From Halieaceae bacterium (GTDB lineage: Bacteria > Pseudomonadota > Gammaproteobacteria > Pseudomonadales > Halieaceae), in NCBI GenBank assembly GCA_026710905.1, contig JAPOQD010000125.1, positions 29,643-93,642 of the forward strand: DNA of 64,000 nt. The letters run 5' to 3'. The notes beneath the pieces were generated by a model that saw nothing but the letters and a program-made list of their open reading frames with translations, made no database searches and had not been told where the DNA came from. This document shows, one piece after another, positions 36,044-46,478 of this stretch. The position numbers and the translations under genes are program-made. Within the stretch, counting starts at the first letter, position 1. Each line of letters opens with the position of its first letter.

Positions 36044-36361
36044 TCAGGGGTCCTCAACCCCGCGCATGTACTGGGGTTCAATCTCATTCAGCGGGCCGGA
36101 CCAGTCTTCCGGGTGAAAGGGCAGATCAGGGTCGTGGTTTTCCTCGCCGTCCATTTCGAAGGGATTACGCCAGTCATCGGGCTCCGCAACCGCGACCAGG
36201 CGTAATTGCCGCCAGGATTCGATATCGTATTCGCTGATTTCGCCGTCGATGTGCTGTGTTTCCACCAGTTGGTTCTGCGTGTCCAGGGCAACTACTTCGA
36301 AAGTTGCACCGCTCTGGACGTCCATATACCACTCACCTACTTTCGGTCCCGGTAATTTCAT
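36044..36361 (-). CDS. Small conserved protein, DUF6763-like
   Basis: 105 residues from MKLPGPKVGEWYMD. The compact acidic protein has GEWY, FEVVALD, HIDGEISEYDIESWRQL and PDDWRNPFE followed by HPEDWSGPL, which I recall as the pattern of gammaproteobacterial DUF6763 proteins of unknown role. No signal peptide or membrane segment. The open frame extends to 36409, but family similarity begins at the chosen ATG. Confidence 0.7.
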   Translation of the reverse strand: MKLPGPKVGEWYMDVQSGATFEVVALDTQNQLVETQHIDGEISEYDIESWRQLRLVAVAEPDDWRNPFEMDGEENHDPDLPFHPEDWSGPLNEIEPQYMRGVEDP

Positions 36362-36611
36362 GATTAGAGTTATCTCGAAACACTCATGGTAAACATACCA
36401 AATTTGCACGGCCTGTCCATCATGAGAGAAAAGACTCGAAAGAAAGCGATAGAATGCACCCGTACTCTAGCCCGGATGACTTTGGCTTGCAGATCAAGAG
36501 CTTAAGCCTCTTACTTGGGAAATGTATTGAACATCCGAGCTGTTTTAAGCTTGAAGTGGTATCAGGGAGTAGTGGATAAATGAAAAATCTGTATAAGACG
36601 GATGAGAAAGA

Positions 36612-37361
36612 ATGAGCAGCATCGCAGTCATTGGTGGTACAGGATTCGAACAGATGACCGATTTTGCAGTGGAGTCGGAATCCGCGACCCTTACCCCCTG
36701 GGGCAGGGCTTCCCACCCTGCGCTGCGCGGCAGAATAGGGGGGCATACGCTCTGGTACCTGCCACGCCACGGGCGGCCGCACCACTTGCCGCCCCATCGG
36801 ATCAATTACCGCGCCAACCTGTGGCTGCTCAGGGAACAGGGTGTTCAGCAAGTAATCGCCATCAACGCGGTAGGTGGCCTGCGCGCCGAGTTACAGCCCG
36901 GCCAGTTGTTGGCGCCAAGCCAGATCATCGACTACACCTGGGGACGGGAGCACAGCTATTACGATGGTGAAGAGACCGGCCTGGAGCATGTGGATTTCAG
37001 TTTTCCCTATAGCGCCAAACTGCGCAGCAAGCTGCTATTGGCGGCCGCGGCCTGTGGCGAGGATTGTATTGACGGCGGAGTGTATGCGGCAACCCAGGGG
37101 CCCCGCCTGGAAAGCGCCGCGGAAGTGACACGGCTGCACCGGGACGGTGGGGATGTCGTAGGCATGACCGGAATGCCCGAAGCGGGCCTGGCGAGAGAAT
37201 TGGGCCTGAATTACGCCTCCCTGTGCCTGGTAGTCAACCCAGGCGCGGGGCTGGCGGAACAACCCATTACTTTGGACGCCATGCGCGAGGTGCTGGAAAC
37301 CAGCGCCTCCAGGGTCAGCGCCGTGATCACTCGGCTGCTGGCGGCGGCAGAAAGGGGTTGA
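36612..37361 (+). CDS. S-methyl-5'-thioinosine phosphorylase (MTAP/PNP family)
   Basis: Phosphorolysis of methylthioinosine (or methylthioadenosine) in methionine salvage and polyamine by-product recycling. 249 residues: AVIGGTGFEQM near the N-terminus, LPRHGRPHHLPPHRINYRAN phosphate/ribose site, AINAVGGL, and GMTGMPEAGLARELGLNYA. The last motif, with Met-Thr-Gly-Met-Pro-Glu, is the form seen in the Pseudomonas MTI phosphorylase. The 3' end overlaps the convergent CsiV-like gene by 35 bases. Assignment as MTI rather than MTA phosphorylase is inferred. Confidence 0.88.
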   Translation: MSSIAVIGGTGFEQMTDFAVESESATLTPWGRASHPALRGRIGGHTLWYLPRHGRPHHLPPHRINYRANLWLLREQGVQQVIAINAVGGLRAELQPGQLLAPSQIIDYTWGREHSYYDGEETGLEHVDFSFPYSAKLRSKLLLAAAACGEDCIDGGVYAATQGPRLESAAEVTRLHRDGGDVVGMTGMPEAGLARELGLNYASLCLVVNPGAGLAEQPITLDAMREVLETSASRVSAVITRLLAAAERG

Positions 37362-38397
37362 ATTCATAGGGGCTCAAGCTGATGACCACTCCCAGGTGGG
37401 GGTGGTCGAGGTAATGCAATTCGCTGCTGCGCATACGCCGTTGCTGCCGCAAAGCGACAGCGTGATTGAAGGGCAAGTAGGCAGGCTGCGCCAGCCATTC
37501 CTCGATATTGACCAGTATTTCCTGGTGCTCTGGCCCCCGCCCGTCCGCACCGGGTGGCGGTGCGAGCTGTGTCAAGTCCGGGGAGTCCTGGACGGGACTT
37601 TCCACGGCCTCATCCTGACCCTGCGCGATTTTCGCAAAGCCGTCCACCAGCACTACCTGGAATCGGAAATCACCAAGCGGTTCCGGCGCCGGTGGCAGAG
37701 GTGGTCGGGGCATTGTCCAGCCGGTGGGCAGGTCCGTCCTGGTGTAGTTCAACCACAGGTTGGTTTCCACGTGCAGATAACGCGCGGCGTAGAGCAGCAG
37801 GCTGCCTTGCAAGGCGGGATAGTCAGTGTCGGTGTCGCTCTGTATCAATATCGGTACAGCCCGCCGGCGCGATGGCACTGGCTGTCTCCAGGCCTGGTGG
37901 AACAATACTTCGGTGTCGCCCAGCCGCCCAATGCGTCGCCGTTCGCTGTTGTACTTGCGTTGCGACGCGGGCAACAGTGCAAAAGCAGCGGGCACGCTGT
38001 AGTCAAGTTCCGGCGCTGCCAACCCCCTGTCGCTATCCAGTTCCGGCGTTGACAATTCCCGGTCGTTTTCCGGTTTGAATATCGGTAGGCGCGGGGCCGC
38101 GGGCGGTGGCTCCCGGCCAGGCCCTGGCGGCGTAGGGATCAGTTCTTCCCCCCGCCGCAGTTGCCAGGTCTGCTCCCACTCGATGTTGCCGTCCACCCTC
38201 CGCAAGTGGCGCAATTCCCTGGGGAAACGCAGCTCCGGCAGCAGCGGGAAGATTTCCCGGTCAGCGGCAGGTTCTCCGGTATATTGAAATACCAGCAATT
38301 CAACCTCGTACCAGCCGGGTTCATCTTCCTGGCTATTGCTGCCGGCCGCGAACAGAATCAACAGCAGGTAAACGCTGAAGCGGTGGCCTCCGGTCAT
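37327..38397 (-). CDS. CsiV-like secreted protein
   Basis: 356 residues: signal peptide (VYLLLILFAAGSNS), then GWYEVELLVFQY, the opening pattern of CsiV-family proteins, which in Vibrio act with the lytic/PG synthesis machinery. Proline-rich central region (residues ~95-140), then ILIQSDTD, YLHVETNLWLNY and a C-terminal SELHYLDHPHLGVVISLSPY. It follows mfd with a four-base overlap; the same gene pair occurs in Pseudomonas. The 3' end overlaps the MTI phosphorylase gene. Confidence 0.8.
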   Translation of the reverse strand: MTGGHRFSVYLLLILFAAGSNSQEDEPGWYEVELLVFQYTGEPAADREIFPLLPELRFPRELRHLRRVDGNIEWEQTWQLRRGEELIPTPPGPGREPPPAAPRLPIFKPENDRELSTPELDSDRGLAAPELDYSVPAAFALLPASQRKYNSERRRIGRLGDTEVLFHQAWRQPVPSRRRAVPILIQSDTDTDYPALQGSLLLYAARYLHVETNLWLNYTRTDLPTGWTMPRPPLPPAPEPLGDFRFQVVLVDGFAKIAQGQDEAVESPVQDSPDLTQLAPPPGADGRGPEHQEILVNIEEWLAQPAYLPFNHAVALRQQRRMRSSELHYLDHPHLGVVISLSPYEFNPFLPPPAAE

Positions 38398-41300
38398 GCC
38401 GCGGCCTCGGCGCCGTCCACGGCAACGCTGTGCAGCAGTTCCTTTACAAAACGCAAGCGTGCCGCGGCATCCCGTAATTCGCAGTCGAAGCGCAGGCGGT
38501 TACCATGTGTCAGTCGAAAGACCCGGGGTTGCTCCTGCACCAACTTGACCAGGTTGAGAGGATTTACCGAGGTGTCGTCGCTAAATTCCAAAGCCCCGCC
38601 ACGCTCGCCGACCTCAATTTTGCGGATACCCAGGGCGGCAGCCAGCAGTTTGATGGCGGTGACCCGGAACAAGTTGCGGGTGGCCTGAGGTAGTAGTCCA
38701 AAACGGTCGATCATCTCGACCTGAAGGTCTTCGAGTGTGGTTTCATCAGCACCGGCGATGCGCTTGTACAGCACCAGCCTGGTATTGATATCGGGCAGGT
38801 AATCTTCCGGTATCAGGGCCGGAATCCGCAGATTTACTTCCGGTGGATGCTGGCCGGCCGCTTCGGGATCCGGAATTTCCCCGCGTTGCAGGGACTCCAC
38901 CGCCCGCTGCAGCATTTCCATGTACAGGGTGAACCCGACACTGTGGATCTGCCCACTCTGCTCGGCCCCCAACAGTTCGCCCGCCCCCCGTATTTCCAGA
39001 TCCTGTGTCGCCAACAGGTAGCCGGAACCGAGATCGGTGGCCGCCTCAATAGCCGCCAGCCGTTTTTCCGCATCACCGGTCATGGCGGAGCGCGGCGGGC
39101 ACAGCAAATAGGCGTAGGCCTGGTGGTGCGAGCGCCCTACCCGTCCACGCAACTGGTGCAATTGGGCGAGCCCGAATTTATCCGCCCGCTCGATAATGAT
39201 GGTGTTGGCATTGGGCACATCGATGCCGGTCTCAATAATCGAGGAGCAAATCAGAATATGGTACTGCTGGTGATAAAAGGCCGCCATCACCTGTTCCAGT
39301 TGTCGTTCCCGCAGTTGGCCATGAGCTACTCCAATCCGCAGTTCCGGCAATAGTTCCCGCAATTTACGCGCGCTTTCCTCGATACTCCGCACCTCGTTAT
39401 GTAAATAGTAGACCTGGCCGCCACGCAGGGTTTCGCGGCTGATGGCCTCCTTGACAAGGGCAACATTGTACTCGCGCACAAAGGTCCTGATGGACAGGCG
39501 CCGATGTGGGGGAGTATAGATAATCGACAAATCCCGCAATCCCTCCATGGCCATGTTGAGGGTGCGCGGAATCGGCGTGGCGGTCAGTGTCAGGATATTC
39601 ACATCCGCGCGCAGGGCCTTGATGGCCTCCTTTTGCCGGACGCCGAAACGGTGTTCCTCATCGATAATCAACAAGCCAAGATCAGGGTATTCGATGCGGG
39701 CATGCAGCAGTTTGTGGGTTCCGATCAGGATATCCACCTGGCCCGATTTCACCCGCTCGGCAACTGTGGTCTGTTCGCTGCCGGATCGTAAGCGGGATAA
39801 TACCTCCACGCTGACAGGCAGGTCAGCGAAACGGTCACTGAAGGTGGTGAAATGCTGCTGCGCCAACAGGGTAGTAGGCGCCAGTACGGCAACCTGACGC
39901 TGGTTTTGAACTGCTACGAAGGCGGCGCGCATGGCTACTTCGGTTTTACCGAAACCCACATCGCCGCAAATCAACCGGTCCATGACCTGGCCGGAACACA
40001 GGTCCGACAGCACTGTTCGGATCGCCTCGGCCTGATCCGGCGTTTCCTCAAAGGGAAATGCGGCGCAGAACTCCTCATACTCCACGGTTGGCAGGGCATA
40101 GGCCTGGCCGGCCCGAGCCGCCCGGCGCGCGTGCAATTCCAGTAGTTCCGCCGCCATATCCGCCACTTTTTCCCCGGCCTTGCGGCGGGCTTTGCGCCAC
40201 TGGTCACTGCCCAGCCGGTGCAGAGGCGCAAGATCTGCATCGGCGCCGCCATAACGGCTGATCAGGTGCAGTGAAGCTACCGGTACGTAGAGCCGCGACG
40301 AATCGGCGTATTCCAGGCTCAGGAATTCGGTCAACTGCCCACCTGCTTCCAGAGTCTGCAGCCCCAGGTAGCGGCCCACACCGTGATCGATGTGCACCAC
40401 CGGTACACCGGGGCGCAGTTCGTTGATATCCCTGATCACGGCGGCAGCCTGACCCGTTTGATCTTTTCGGCGGCGGCGCTGGGCTACCCGCTGACCAAAC
40501 AACTGCGCCTCGGTGATCAGGGTGGCTTGAGCGGCGCCAAGATACAGACCCCGGTCCAGCGGCGCGGTAACCATGGCCAGCGGGAAATCTCCGGCCAGAA
40601 ACTCTCGCCAGCTATCCAGCAACACAGGCTGCAAATCCTCACCGGCCAGCGATTCGAGTAGAATTTCACGGCGCCCGGCGGATTCGGCGCAGAGCAGTAC
40701 CGCGCCCTGATGTTGCGTCAGGAACTGGGCCAGCATGGCTGCCGCCGAGGTCTTGTGGCTGTCTGGTATGAACTCCGGCGGCGGCTGCGTAGCCGCGGCG
40801 ATCCGGGACGGAACGCCCGGGTCCTGCCGAAGTTCGAGCAGACCCCGCTGCCGCAGCGCCTGGTAAAGTTCCTCGACCGGTATGAAGCCCCGTGCCGGAG
40901 CCAACAGCGGGCGCCGGGGGTCAATTCCATACTCCTGGTAGCGGTGTTGTATTTCCGCCCAGAATTCGACTGCTGCCCGGTAATGGTCACCAATGGCGGA
41001 CAGTTGACACTGCTCGGGCAGGTAGTCACACAGAGAGGCGCATTCCTCGAAAAACAGCGGCAAGTAATATTCACAACCCCCTGGGGCCCTGCCCGCGGAT
41101 ACTTCCCGGTACATCGGGCAGGCGTCATGGTCTGCATCAAACTGGTTGAGCCAGTTTTCCTGAAAGCGCTCAATGGCCTCACTGTGCAGGGCGAATTCCC
41201 GGGCAGGCAGCAGCCGGATGGCGCTGATCTTTGCCACCGTGCGCTGAGACTCGGGATCGAATGTACGCAGAGTTTCCACCTCTTCGTCCAACAGGTCGAT

Positions 41301-41891
41301 GCGGTAGGGGGTATCGCTGCCCATGGGATACACATCAATCAGGGAACCGCGCAGGGCAAATTCACCGTGCTCGAATACGGTTTCCACATGCCGGTAACCA
41401 CTGTGCAGCAAATGACGGCGGAACTGTTTGGTATTCAACTGTTGGCCCAGCTCCAGCACCAGGCTGTTGCCGGACACGTAGCTGACCGGCGGCAGCCGAT
41501 GCATCAGGGTCGAGACCGGCGCCACCAGTATGCCGCGCTGCATACGGGGCAGGCGGTAGAGGGTATACAGGCGCTCCGAAAGGATATCCTGATGCGGAGA
41601 AAAATTGTCGTAGGGCAGGGTTTCCCAATCCGGAAAGGCCAATACTTCCAGATCCTGGCCACGGGCATAGAAATTCAATTCGCGCAACAACTGCTGAGCA
41701 CTGAAACTGTCGCTGGTAATCACTACCTGCACGCCCCCCCGCTGCGCCATCTCGCACAACAGACAGGCAGCGGAACTGCCGTACAGGGGCCCGACCGAAG
41801 TCTTGAGGTAACTGGCGCTGCCTGCCGACAACTCGGCGAGGACCTGTTGAAACATGGGCCGGGTGACTACTCGTAGTGTGGGGGCGAACAT
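38394..41891 (-). CDS. mfd: Transcription-repair coupling factor Mfd
   Basis: 1165 residues, the family's full length. UvrB-homology N-terminus (FPDWETLPYDNFSPH), CarD-like RNA polymerase interaction domain (VVHIDHGVGRYLGL, LSLEYADSSRLYVPV), superfamily-2 translocase with Walker A GDVGFGKTEVAMRAAF, DEEHRFGV box and TLTATPIPRTLNMA, and the C-terminal TRCF domain. It displaces stalled RNA polymerase and recruits UvrA. A frame of 388 codons on the opposite strand is a shadow. Confidence 0.97.
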   Translation of the reverse strand: MFAPTLRVVTRPMFQQVLAELSAGSASYLKTSVGPLYGSSAACLLCEMAQRGGVQVVITSDSFSAQQLLRELNFYARGQDLEVLAFPDWETLPYDNFSPHQDILSERLYTLYRLPRMQRGILVAPVSTLMHRLPPVSYVSGNSLVLELGQQLNTKQFRRHLLHSGYRHVETVFEHGEFALRGSLIDVYPMGSDTPYRIDLLDEEVETLRTFDPESQRTVAKISAIRLLPAREFALHSEAIERFQENWLNQFDADHDACPMYREVSAGRAPGGCEYYLPLFFEECASLCDYLPEQCQLSAIGDHYRAAVEFWAEIQHRYQEYGIDPRRPLLAPARGFIPVEELYQALRQRGLLELRQDPGVPSRIAAATQPPPEFIPDSHKTSAAAMLAQFLTQHQGAVLLCAESAGRREILLESLAGEDLQPVLLDSWREFLAGDFPLAMVTAPLDRGLYLGAAQATLITEAQLFGQRVAQRRRRKDQTGQAAAVIRDINELRPGVPVVHIDHGVGRYLGLQTLEAGGQLTEFLSLEYADSSRLYVPVASLHLISRYGGADADLAPLHRLGSDQWRKARRKAGEKVADMAAELLELHARRAARAGQAYALPTVEYEEFCAAFPFEETPDQAEAIRTVLSDLCSGQVMDRLICGDVGFGKTEVAMRAAFVAVQNQRQVAVLAPTTLLAQQHFTTFSDRFADLPVSVEVLSRLRSGSEQTTVAERVKSGQVDILIGTHKLLHARIEYPDLGLLIIDEEHRFGVRQKEAIKALRADVNILTLTATPIPRTLNMAMEGLRDLSIIYTPPHRRLSIRTFVREYNVALVKEAISRETLRGGQVYYLHNEVRSIEESARKLRELLPELRIGVAHGQLRERQLEQVMAAFYHQQYHILICSSIIETGIDVPNANTIIIERADKFGLAQLHQLRGRVGRSHHQAYAYLLCPPRSAMTGDAEKRLAAIEAATDLGSGYLLATQDLEIRGAGELLGAEQSGQIHSVGFTLYMEMLQRAVESLQRGEIPDPEAAGQHPPEVNLRIPALIPEDYLPDINTRLVLYKRIAGADETTLEDLQVEMIDRFGLLPQATRNLFRVTAIKLLAAALGIRKIEVGERGGALEFSDDTSVNPLNLVKLVQEQPRVFRLTHGNRLRFDCELRDAAARLRFVKELLHSVAVDGAEAAA

Positions 41892-42065
41892 TGTAGCCAG
41901 CTTGCATGGCCCTCACCATATACAAACGGCGAGGAACAGCCGAAACCCGACCAGGTGGACTCCTGGTGGGGTGAGAGGTGAATAATGCAATCAGCTTGCG
42001 CGGCCCCCGTCATACAAAGATAATACGCGCAAATTTTTGTCGCCCCCTCCCACAGGAACTCAACA

Positions 42066-43538
42066 GTGACAGAACGCAAACGCCGCCGTCCCGCAGATTA
42101 TTTCCGCGACTGGAAGGAACGCGAAGCGCTGGCCGAAGCCATGATTCCCCTGGTCGGAAAACTGTCCAGGGAAAACAGCGTAAAAACCTATATTTACGGT
42201 AAATCGCTGGTGAATCAGTCGGTGCTGGACATCATGCAGGACCACCGCTATGTGCGCCAGGTGGAGCAGAACGAGTTGTCGGAATTCGAGACCTACCCGG
42301 TGATCAAGGCCCTGGCCAGCCTTAACCTGGGTACCGCGCATATCGATGTTGGCCGAATCGCGGTCGCCTACGAGGCCGAGGGCCGAGCCCAGGGGCTCAG
42401 CGTCAAGAAATATGTCAAGCGGCAGGTCACCGACCTGATCGGCAGCAACGCAAAACCCATAAGCGAACCCCGAGACGTGGTGCTGTATGGTTTTGGCCGT
42501 ATCGGCAGGCTGATGGCCAGACTACTGGTGGAAAAAGCGGATGGCGGCGACACCCTGCGCCTGCGCGCCATCGTGGTGCGCAAGACCGGCGCCGCCAATG
42601 ACCTGATCAAGCGGGCTGCCCTGCTGCGCAGCGACTCCATCCACGGCGCTTTCAAGGGCACCATCCGGGTAGATGAAGAACGCGGCTCTTTCGTGGCCAA
42701 TGGCAACGAGGTCAAGGTAATCCATGCGGATTCGCCGGATCAGATCGACTACACCGCCTATGGCATCAATGATGCCCTGATTATCGACAATACCGGCAAG
42801 TGGCGAGACCCGGAGGGGCTGTCCCAGCACTTGCGTTGCAATGGCGCGAGCAAAGTGCTGCTCACGGCGCCGGGCAAGGGCGGCCTGAAGAATATCGTAC
42901 ACGGAATCAACAATGCGGAAATCAGCACGGACGATCAAATCATTTCCGCTGCATCCTGCACCACCAATGCCATCGCGCCGCCGCTGAAGGCAATGGACGA
43001 TGAATTCGGCATCGTCACCGGTCATTTGGAAACGGTGCACGCTTACACCAACGACCAGAACCTGATCGACAACTACCACAAGGCCAATCGCCGCGGTCGC
43101 AGCGCACCGCTCAACATGGTGTTGACGGAAACCGGCGCGGCCAATGCGGTCGGCAAGGTGCTCCCACAATTGCAAGGGAAACTGACCGGCAACGCAATTC
43201 GGGTGCCGACGCCGAATGTGTCCATGGCCATCCTGCATCTGAATCTGGCGCAGCCGCCCACCACGGCGGAAAAACTGAATGAATACATGCGCCGGGTGGC
43301 GCTGCATTCACCGCTGCGCAAGCAGATCGACTATTCCAACTCACCGGAGGTGGTTTCCACCGACTTTGTCGGTTCTCGCCACGCCTGTGTATTCGATTCC
43401 GAGGCTACCATCGTCAACAACCAGCAATGCGTTCTCTACCTCTGGTATGACAATGAGTTCGGATACAGTTGCCAGGTATTCCGTGTACTGCAGCAAATGG
43501 CCGGCATCAAGTACACCACCTACCCTGAAATGGACTGA
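42066..43538 (+). CDS. Glyceraldehyde-3-phosphate dehydrogenase, long form
   Basis: 490 residues: an N-terminal helical extension of about 130 residues ([35 protein letters not shown]) precedes the GAPDH core with [17 protein letters not shown] at ~138-154, catalytic Cys298 in [13 protein letters not shown], and [11 protein letters not shown]. This long form sits beside mfd in Pseudomonas as well. It starts at GTG with AGGA upstream and is divergent from mfd. It is the third GAPDH homologue in this window. Direction (glycolytic or gluconeogenic) is not evident. Confidence 0.93.
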   Translation: MTERKRRRPADYFRDWKEREALAEAMIPLVGKLSRENSVKTYIYGKSLVNQSVLDIMQDHRYVRQVEQNELSEFETYPVIKALASLNLGTAHIDVGRIAVAYEAEGRAQGLSVKKYVKRQVTDLIGSNAKPISEPRDVVLYGFGRIGRLMARLLVEKADGGDTLRLRAIVVRKTGAANDLIKRAALLRSDSIHGAFKGTIRVDEERGSFVANGNEVKVIHADSPDQIDYTAYGINDALIIDNTGKWRDPEGLSQHLRCNGASKVLLTAPGKGGLKNIVHGINNAEISTDDQIISAASCTTNAIAPPLKAMDDEFGIVTGHLETVHAYTNDQNLIDNYHKANRRGRSAPLNMVLTETGAANAVGKVLPQLQGKLTGNAIRVPTPNVSMAILHLNLAQPPTTAEKLNEYMRRVALHSPLRKQIDYSNSPEVVSTDFVGSRHACVFDSEATIVNNQQCVLYLWYDNEFGYSCQVFRVLQQMAGIKYTTYPEMD

Positions 43539-43587
43539 TGGCGAAGCACCCGAGGCCGCTTGCCGAGCGGTAACTCCCCGAAGAACT

Positions 43588-44925
43588 ATGAACATTACCG
43601 TTTTTGGTACCGGATACGTTGGTCTTGTTACCGGCGCCTGTCTTGCCGAAGTCGGTAATGAAGTTGTCTGCGTCGATGTGGATGAAAGCCGCATCGCAGG
43701 GCTGAACGCGGGAGAAATACCGATTTACGAGCCGGGCCTCGCCAGCCTGATCGAGCGCAACCGCGAGATGAATCGGCTCAGCTTTTCTGTCAATGCAAAA
43801 CACGCCGTCGAACATGGTCTGTTCCAGTTCGTGGCGGTGGGAACGCCACAGGGCGAGGACGGTGCGGCCGACCTGAGCCAGGTGCTGCAGGTAGCCGACA
43901 CCATCGGCAGGCACATGGAGTCCTATCGCATCGTGGTGAATAAGTCCACGGTACCGGTGGGAAGCGCTGACCGGGTCAGAAGCCTGATTCAGCAACTCCT
44001 GAAGGAGCGGGAGGTACTCTGTGAATTCGACGTGGTCTCCAACCCGGAATTTCTGAAAGAGGGAGCGGCCATCAATGATTTCATGAAACCTGACCGCATT
44101 GTTGTGGGTACCGAGAACCCCAGAACCACCGAATTGCTGCGCCAGCTCTACGCTCCATTCAACCGCAACCGGGACCGGCTTATGGTCATGGACCCGCGCT
44201 CCGCGGAACTCACCAAGTACGCCGCCAACGCCATGCTCGCCACCAAGATCAGCTTCATGAATGAGATGGCCAATCTTGCTGACCAGGTCGGCGCCGATAT
44301 CGAGAAGGTACGCCAGGGTATCGGCTCGGACAGCCGCATTGGCTACTCATTCATCTACCCCGGCGCCGGCTTCGGCGGCTCCTGTTTTCCCAAGGACCTG
44401 GCGGCGCTGGCCAATACTGCGCGGGCCAGTGGTTGCCCGAGCCGCATTCTCGACGCGGTGAAGGCGGTAAACCACCTGCAAAAGCAACGGCTGTACAGCA
44501 TGATCAACCAACACTTTGCAGGTGATCTGAAAAGCAGGACCATCGCTCTGTGGGGCTTGTCCTTCAAACCCAACACCCGCGATATGCGCGATGCTCCCAG
44601 CCGCATGCTGATGGAAGCTCTGTGGGAAGAGGGTTGCCAAGTGCAGGCATACGACCCGGCGGCCATGCCCGAGGCCCGGCGTATCTACGGTGAGCGCAGC
44701 GACCTGCTGCTTGCGGATACGGCGGAGGCGGCCCTGAAGGACGCCGATGCCCTGGTGATTGTTACCGAATGGCGGGTCTTTCAGGCTCCGGACTTCGGCC
44801 GTATCAAGGCCGAGCTCAAACAGCCGTTGATTTTTGATGGCCGCAACCTGTTCGATCCGGCCGCACTCAAAGCCAGGGGCTTTCGCTATTACGCCATCGG
44901 CCGGGGTGAAACGGCCCTTCCCTGA
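43588..44925 (+). CDS. ugd: UDP-glucose 6-dehydrogenase
   Basis: Two-step NAD-dependent oxidation of UDP-glucose to UDP-glucuronate for cell-surface polysaccharide. 445 residues: [16 protein letters not shown] at 6-21, [38 protein letters not shown], and catalytic Cys266 in [11 protein letters not shown]. The ATG at 43588 begins the Rossmann fold, so the long upstream open frame is not used. It follows the long GAPDH by 49 bp, probably in the same transcript. Confidence 0.95.
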   Translation: MNITVFGTGYVGLVTGACLAEVGNEVVCVDVDESRIAGLNAGEIPIYEPGLASLIERNREMNRLSFSVNAKHAVEHGLFQFVAVGTPQGEDGAADLSQVLQVADTIGRHMESYRIVVNKSTVPVGSADRVRSLIQQLLKEREVLCEFDVVSNPEFLKEGAAINDFMKPDRIVVGTENPRTTELLRQLYAPFNRNRDRLMVMDPRSAELTKYAANAMLATKISFMNEMANLADQVGADIEKVRQGIGSDSRIGYSFIYPGAGFGGSCFPKDLAALANTARASGCPSRILDAVKAVNHLQKQRLYSMINQHFAGDLKSRTIALWGLSFKPNTRDMRDAPSRMLMEALWEEGCQVQAYDPAAMPEARRIYGERSDLLLADTAEAALKDADALVIVTEWRVFQAPDFGRIKAELKQPLIFDGRNLFDPAALKARGFRYYAIGRGETALP

Positions 44926-44964
44926 ACGGACATGGTGCAAGGTTGGTGAGATATGCGGGTTAGG

Positions 44965-45873
44965 TCAGGAAAACCCCTGTGCGTTGAGAAATTCGAAAGT
45001 CAGGGCGGCGCAGGTGTCCGGATGTTCCAACTGAAGCAAGTGGGACGTTTCGGGCACGAAGTCATAATCGACCTGTACGAGTTCCCCGAGATCCATGCTC
45101 GGCATGTACGTGTACGGAACGGTCGGGTCCGAACCAATAACCTTGATCGGGCAGGCTACGCTGTCGAAATCCACGATCATTGACCATAAAAAGATGTACT
45201 CCGCGAGCTGGGCTTCAAATGCGGGCGGGCAGCAAAGCTCGTAATCCGTTCCATCAGCAGTGCGTCGCAACGTCGTCCGAGCGAACAAGTTGATCACATC
45301 GGGGTGCACGCGCTCGAAAACCCTGCTGCGGGACAGAATTTCCGTATATGCCTCCGGGCTGTTGAACCTGTTCTGACGCTTGCCGGCAAAGTCGCGCATC
45401 CGGCTCCCGATGCCCTGCAAGTCCTTTGGAAAGCCGCCAGAAGGGCACACGGTCGGGTCGAACAGGACCAGAGCCGTGTACCCGCCACCACCGAGGGCCG
45501 CTTGACGAAGCGCAACCATGCTGGTCAGCGAATGAAAAATTCCCGCTCGCGGCTTGTTAGCGTAGCGCCGGTCGATGCCCTGAACTACGAGTTCACTGTC
45601 ATTCACCATTGCCGCAACATTATGTACCCGCAAGTCGCCGGCCGGATTCCAGCCATGGTTGCGCAGATCGTGGATAAAGACATCAAACCGGCGAGTAAAA
45701 TGCGACCAAAACGGATAGTAGGCGTCGGCTGAAAATCCGTTGGCGTGGCTGAGGACGATTCTTGGACCATTCGGGTTGCCATGACGCCGAACAAAGATTG
45801 AGGCGCCATCAGGGGTAGTAATCTCAAATACGTCGAGCGGTTCGGGAATCTCCCAACGCACTGATGTAATCAT
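44965..45873 (-). CDS. Alpha/beta hydrolase
   Basis: 302 residues with the hydrolase core: RIVLSHANGFSADAY (oxyanion region), FIHDLRNHGW, a nucleophile elbow IFHSLTSM, PIKVIGSDP and the closing His in PETSHLLQLEHP. The elbow departs from Gly-x-Ser-x-Gly, since the first glycine is Phe and the last is Ser; the serine is kept. Substrate unknown. Convergent with ugd and isolated. Confidence 0.8.
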   Translation of the reverse strand: MITSVRWEIPEPLDVFEITTPDGASIFVRRHGNPNGPRIVLSHANGFSADAYYPFWSHFTRRFDVFIHDLRNHGWNPAGDLRVHNVAAMVNDSELVVQGIDRRYANKPRAGIFHSLTSMVALRQAALGGGGYTALVLFDPTVCPSGGFPKDLQGIGSRMRDFAGKRQNRFNSPEAYTEILSRSRVFERVHPDVINLFARTTLRRTADGTDYELCCPPAFEAQLAEYIFLWSMIVDFDSVACPIKVIGSDPTVPYTYMPSMDLGELVQVDYDFVPETSHLLQLEHPDTCAALTFEFLNAQGFS

Positions 45874-46309
45874 GCTGTTTCCCGCTTCAACGGCAAGTGC
45901 TCAGTGAAACTGACCGAGGCAAGTTTGTAAACCATTGGAAATTCCCATGCCCGTCAGGCTGTTAGCCCGCATATTGCACCCTTCGGGCACAAGGCACCAG
46001 ATCGCCATTGATATTGACGGGAATGTCCCTGTTGCGTTGATCCTGCCTGTAACTGTGAGCACCCCTGCCCATCGCTGCCAAGCCGCCGGTCATTCCGGGA
46101 ACGAGAGTGTAACCGCAGCCGGATTTTGAATCACTGCTTGTACTTTGCGGGCAGCCCCGGTAAAAAGGCCACCCGAAAGTATGCGTTCGGTACCTGCGTG
46201 ATTGATCTGCCGCCGTGTTGGAACTGCGCCCAACAGGATGGTTTTCACATTCCTTCCAGATATCACGTCAGGACCGAACGTTTGGCGCCAGCGTATACAG
46301 AGGGACACC
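45874..46309. other. Intergenic region with no gene recognised
   Basis: Some 436 bases between the hydrolase start and the small secreted peptide. Short open frames occur on both strands, but none has a convincing start site or recognisable product. I looked for a cobalamin-riboswitch-like B12 box ahead of the TonB receptor and did not find one. It presumably holds the divergent promoters. Confidence 0.5.
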
Positions 46310-46435
46310 ATGAAACACCTGATCCAGCTCCTGGTTATGACTCTCTGCCTGCCTGTCATCGCGGCGGACGATAGCGCCTTTGCAGCCCTGTTGGAACAAT
46401 TGGTGCGTGAGTGGATCGAACAGCACACACCTTGA
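46310..46435 (+). CDS. Small secreted peptide, unknown
   Basis: 41 residues: MKHLIQLLVMTLCLPVIAA is a clear signal peptide and the mature part would be about 21 acidic residues (DDSAFAALLEQLVREW...). AGAGGG stands seven bases upstream of the ATG. It lies 43 bp before a TonB receptor and may be cotranscribed. No family recognised; its shortness leaves doubt. Confidence 0.5.
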   Translation: MKHLIQLLVMTLCLPVIAADDSAFAALLEQLVREWIEQHTP

Positions 46436-46478
46436 CTCTACCCACAATAATTCTCGCGCTGGAGAGCCTGGCTAAATA

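Noticed and set aside
40710..41876. 388-codon plus-strand frame inside mfd
   Set aside because: Antisense shadow without motifs.
43279..43587. Upstream extension of the ugd frame
   Set aside because: It overlaps the 3' end of the long GAPDH and the Rossmann fold begins at the ATG 43588.
45935..46129. Small plus-strand frame (64 codons) upstream of the secreted peptide
   Set aside because: No signal or family likeness and only weak ribosome-site evidence.
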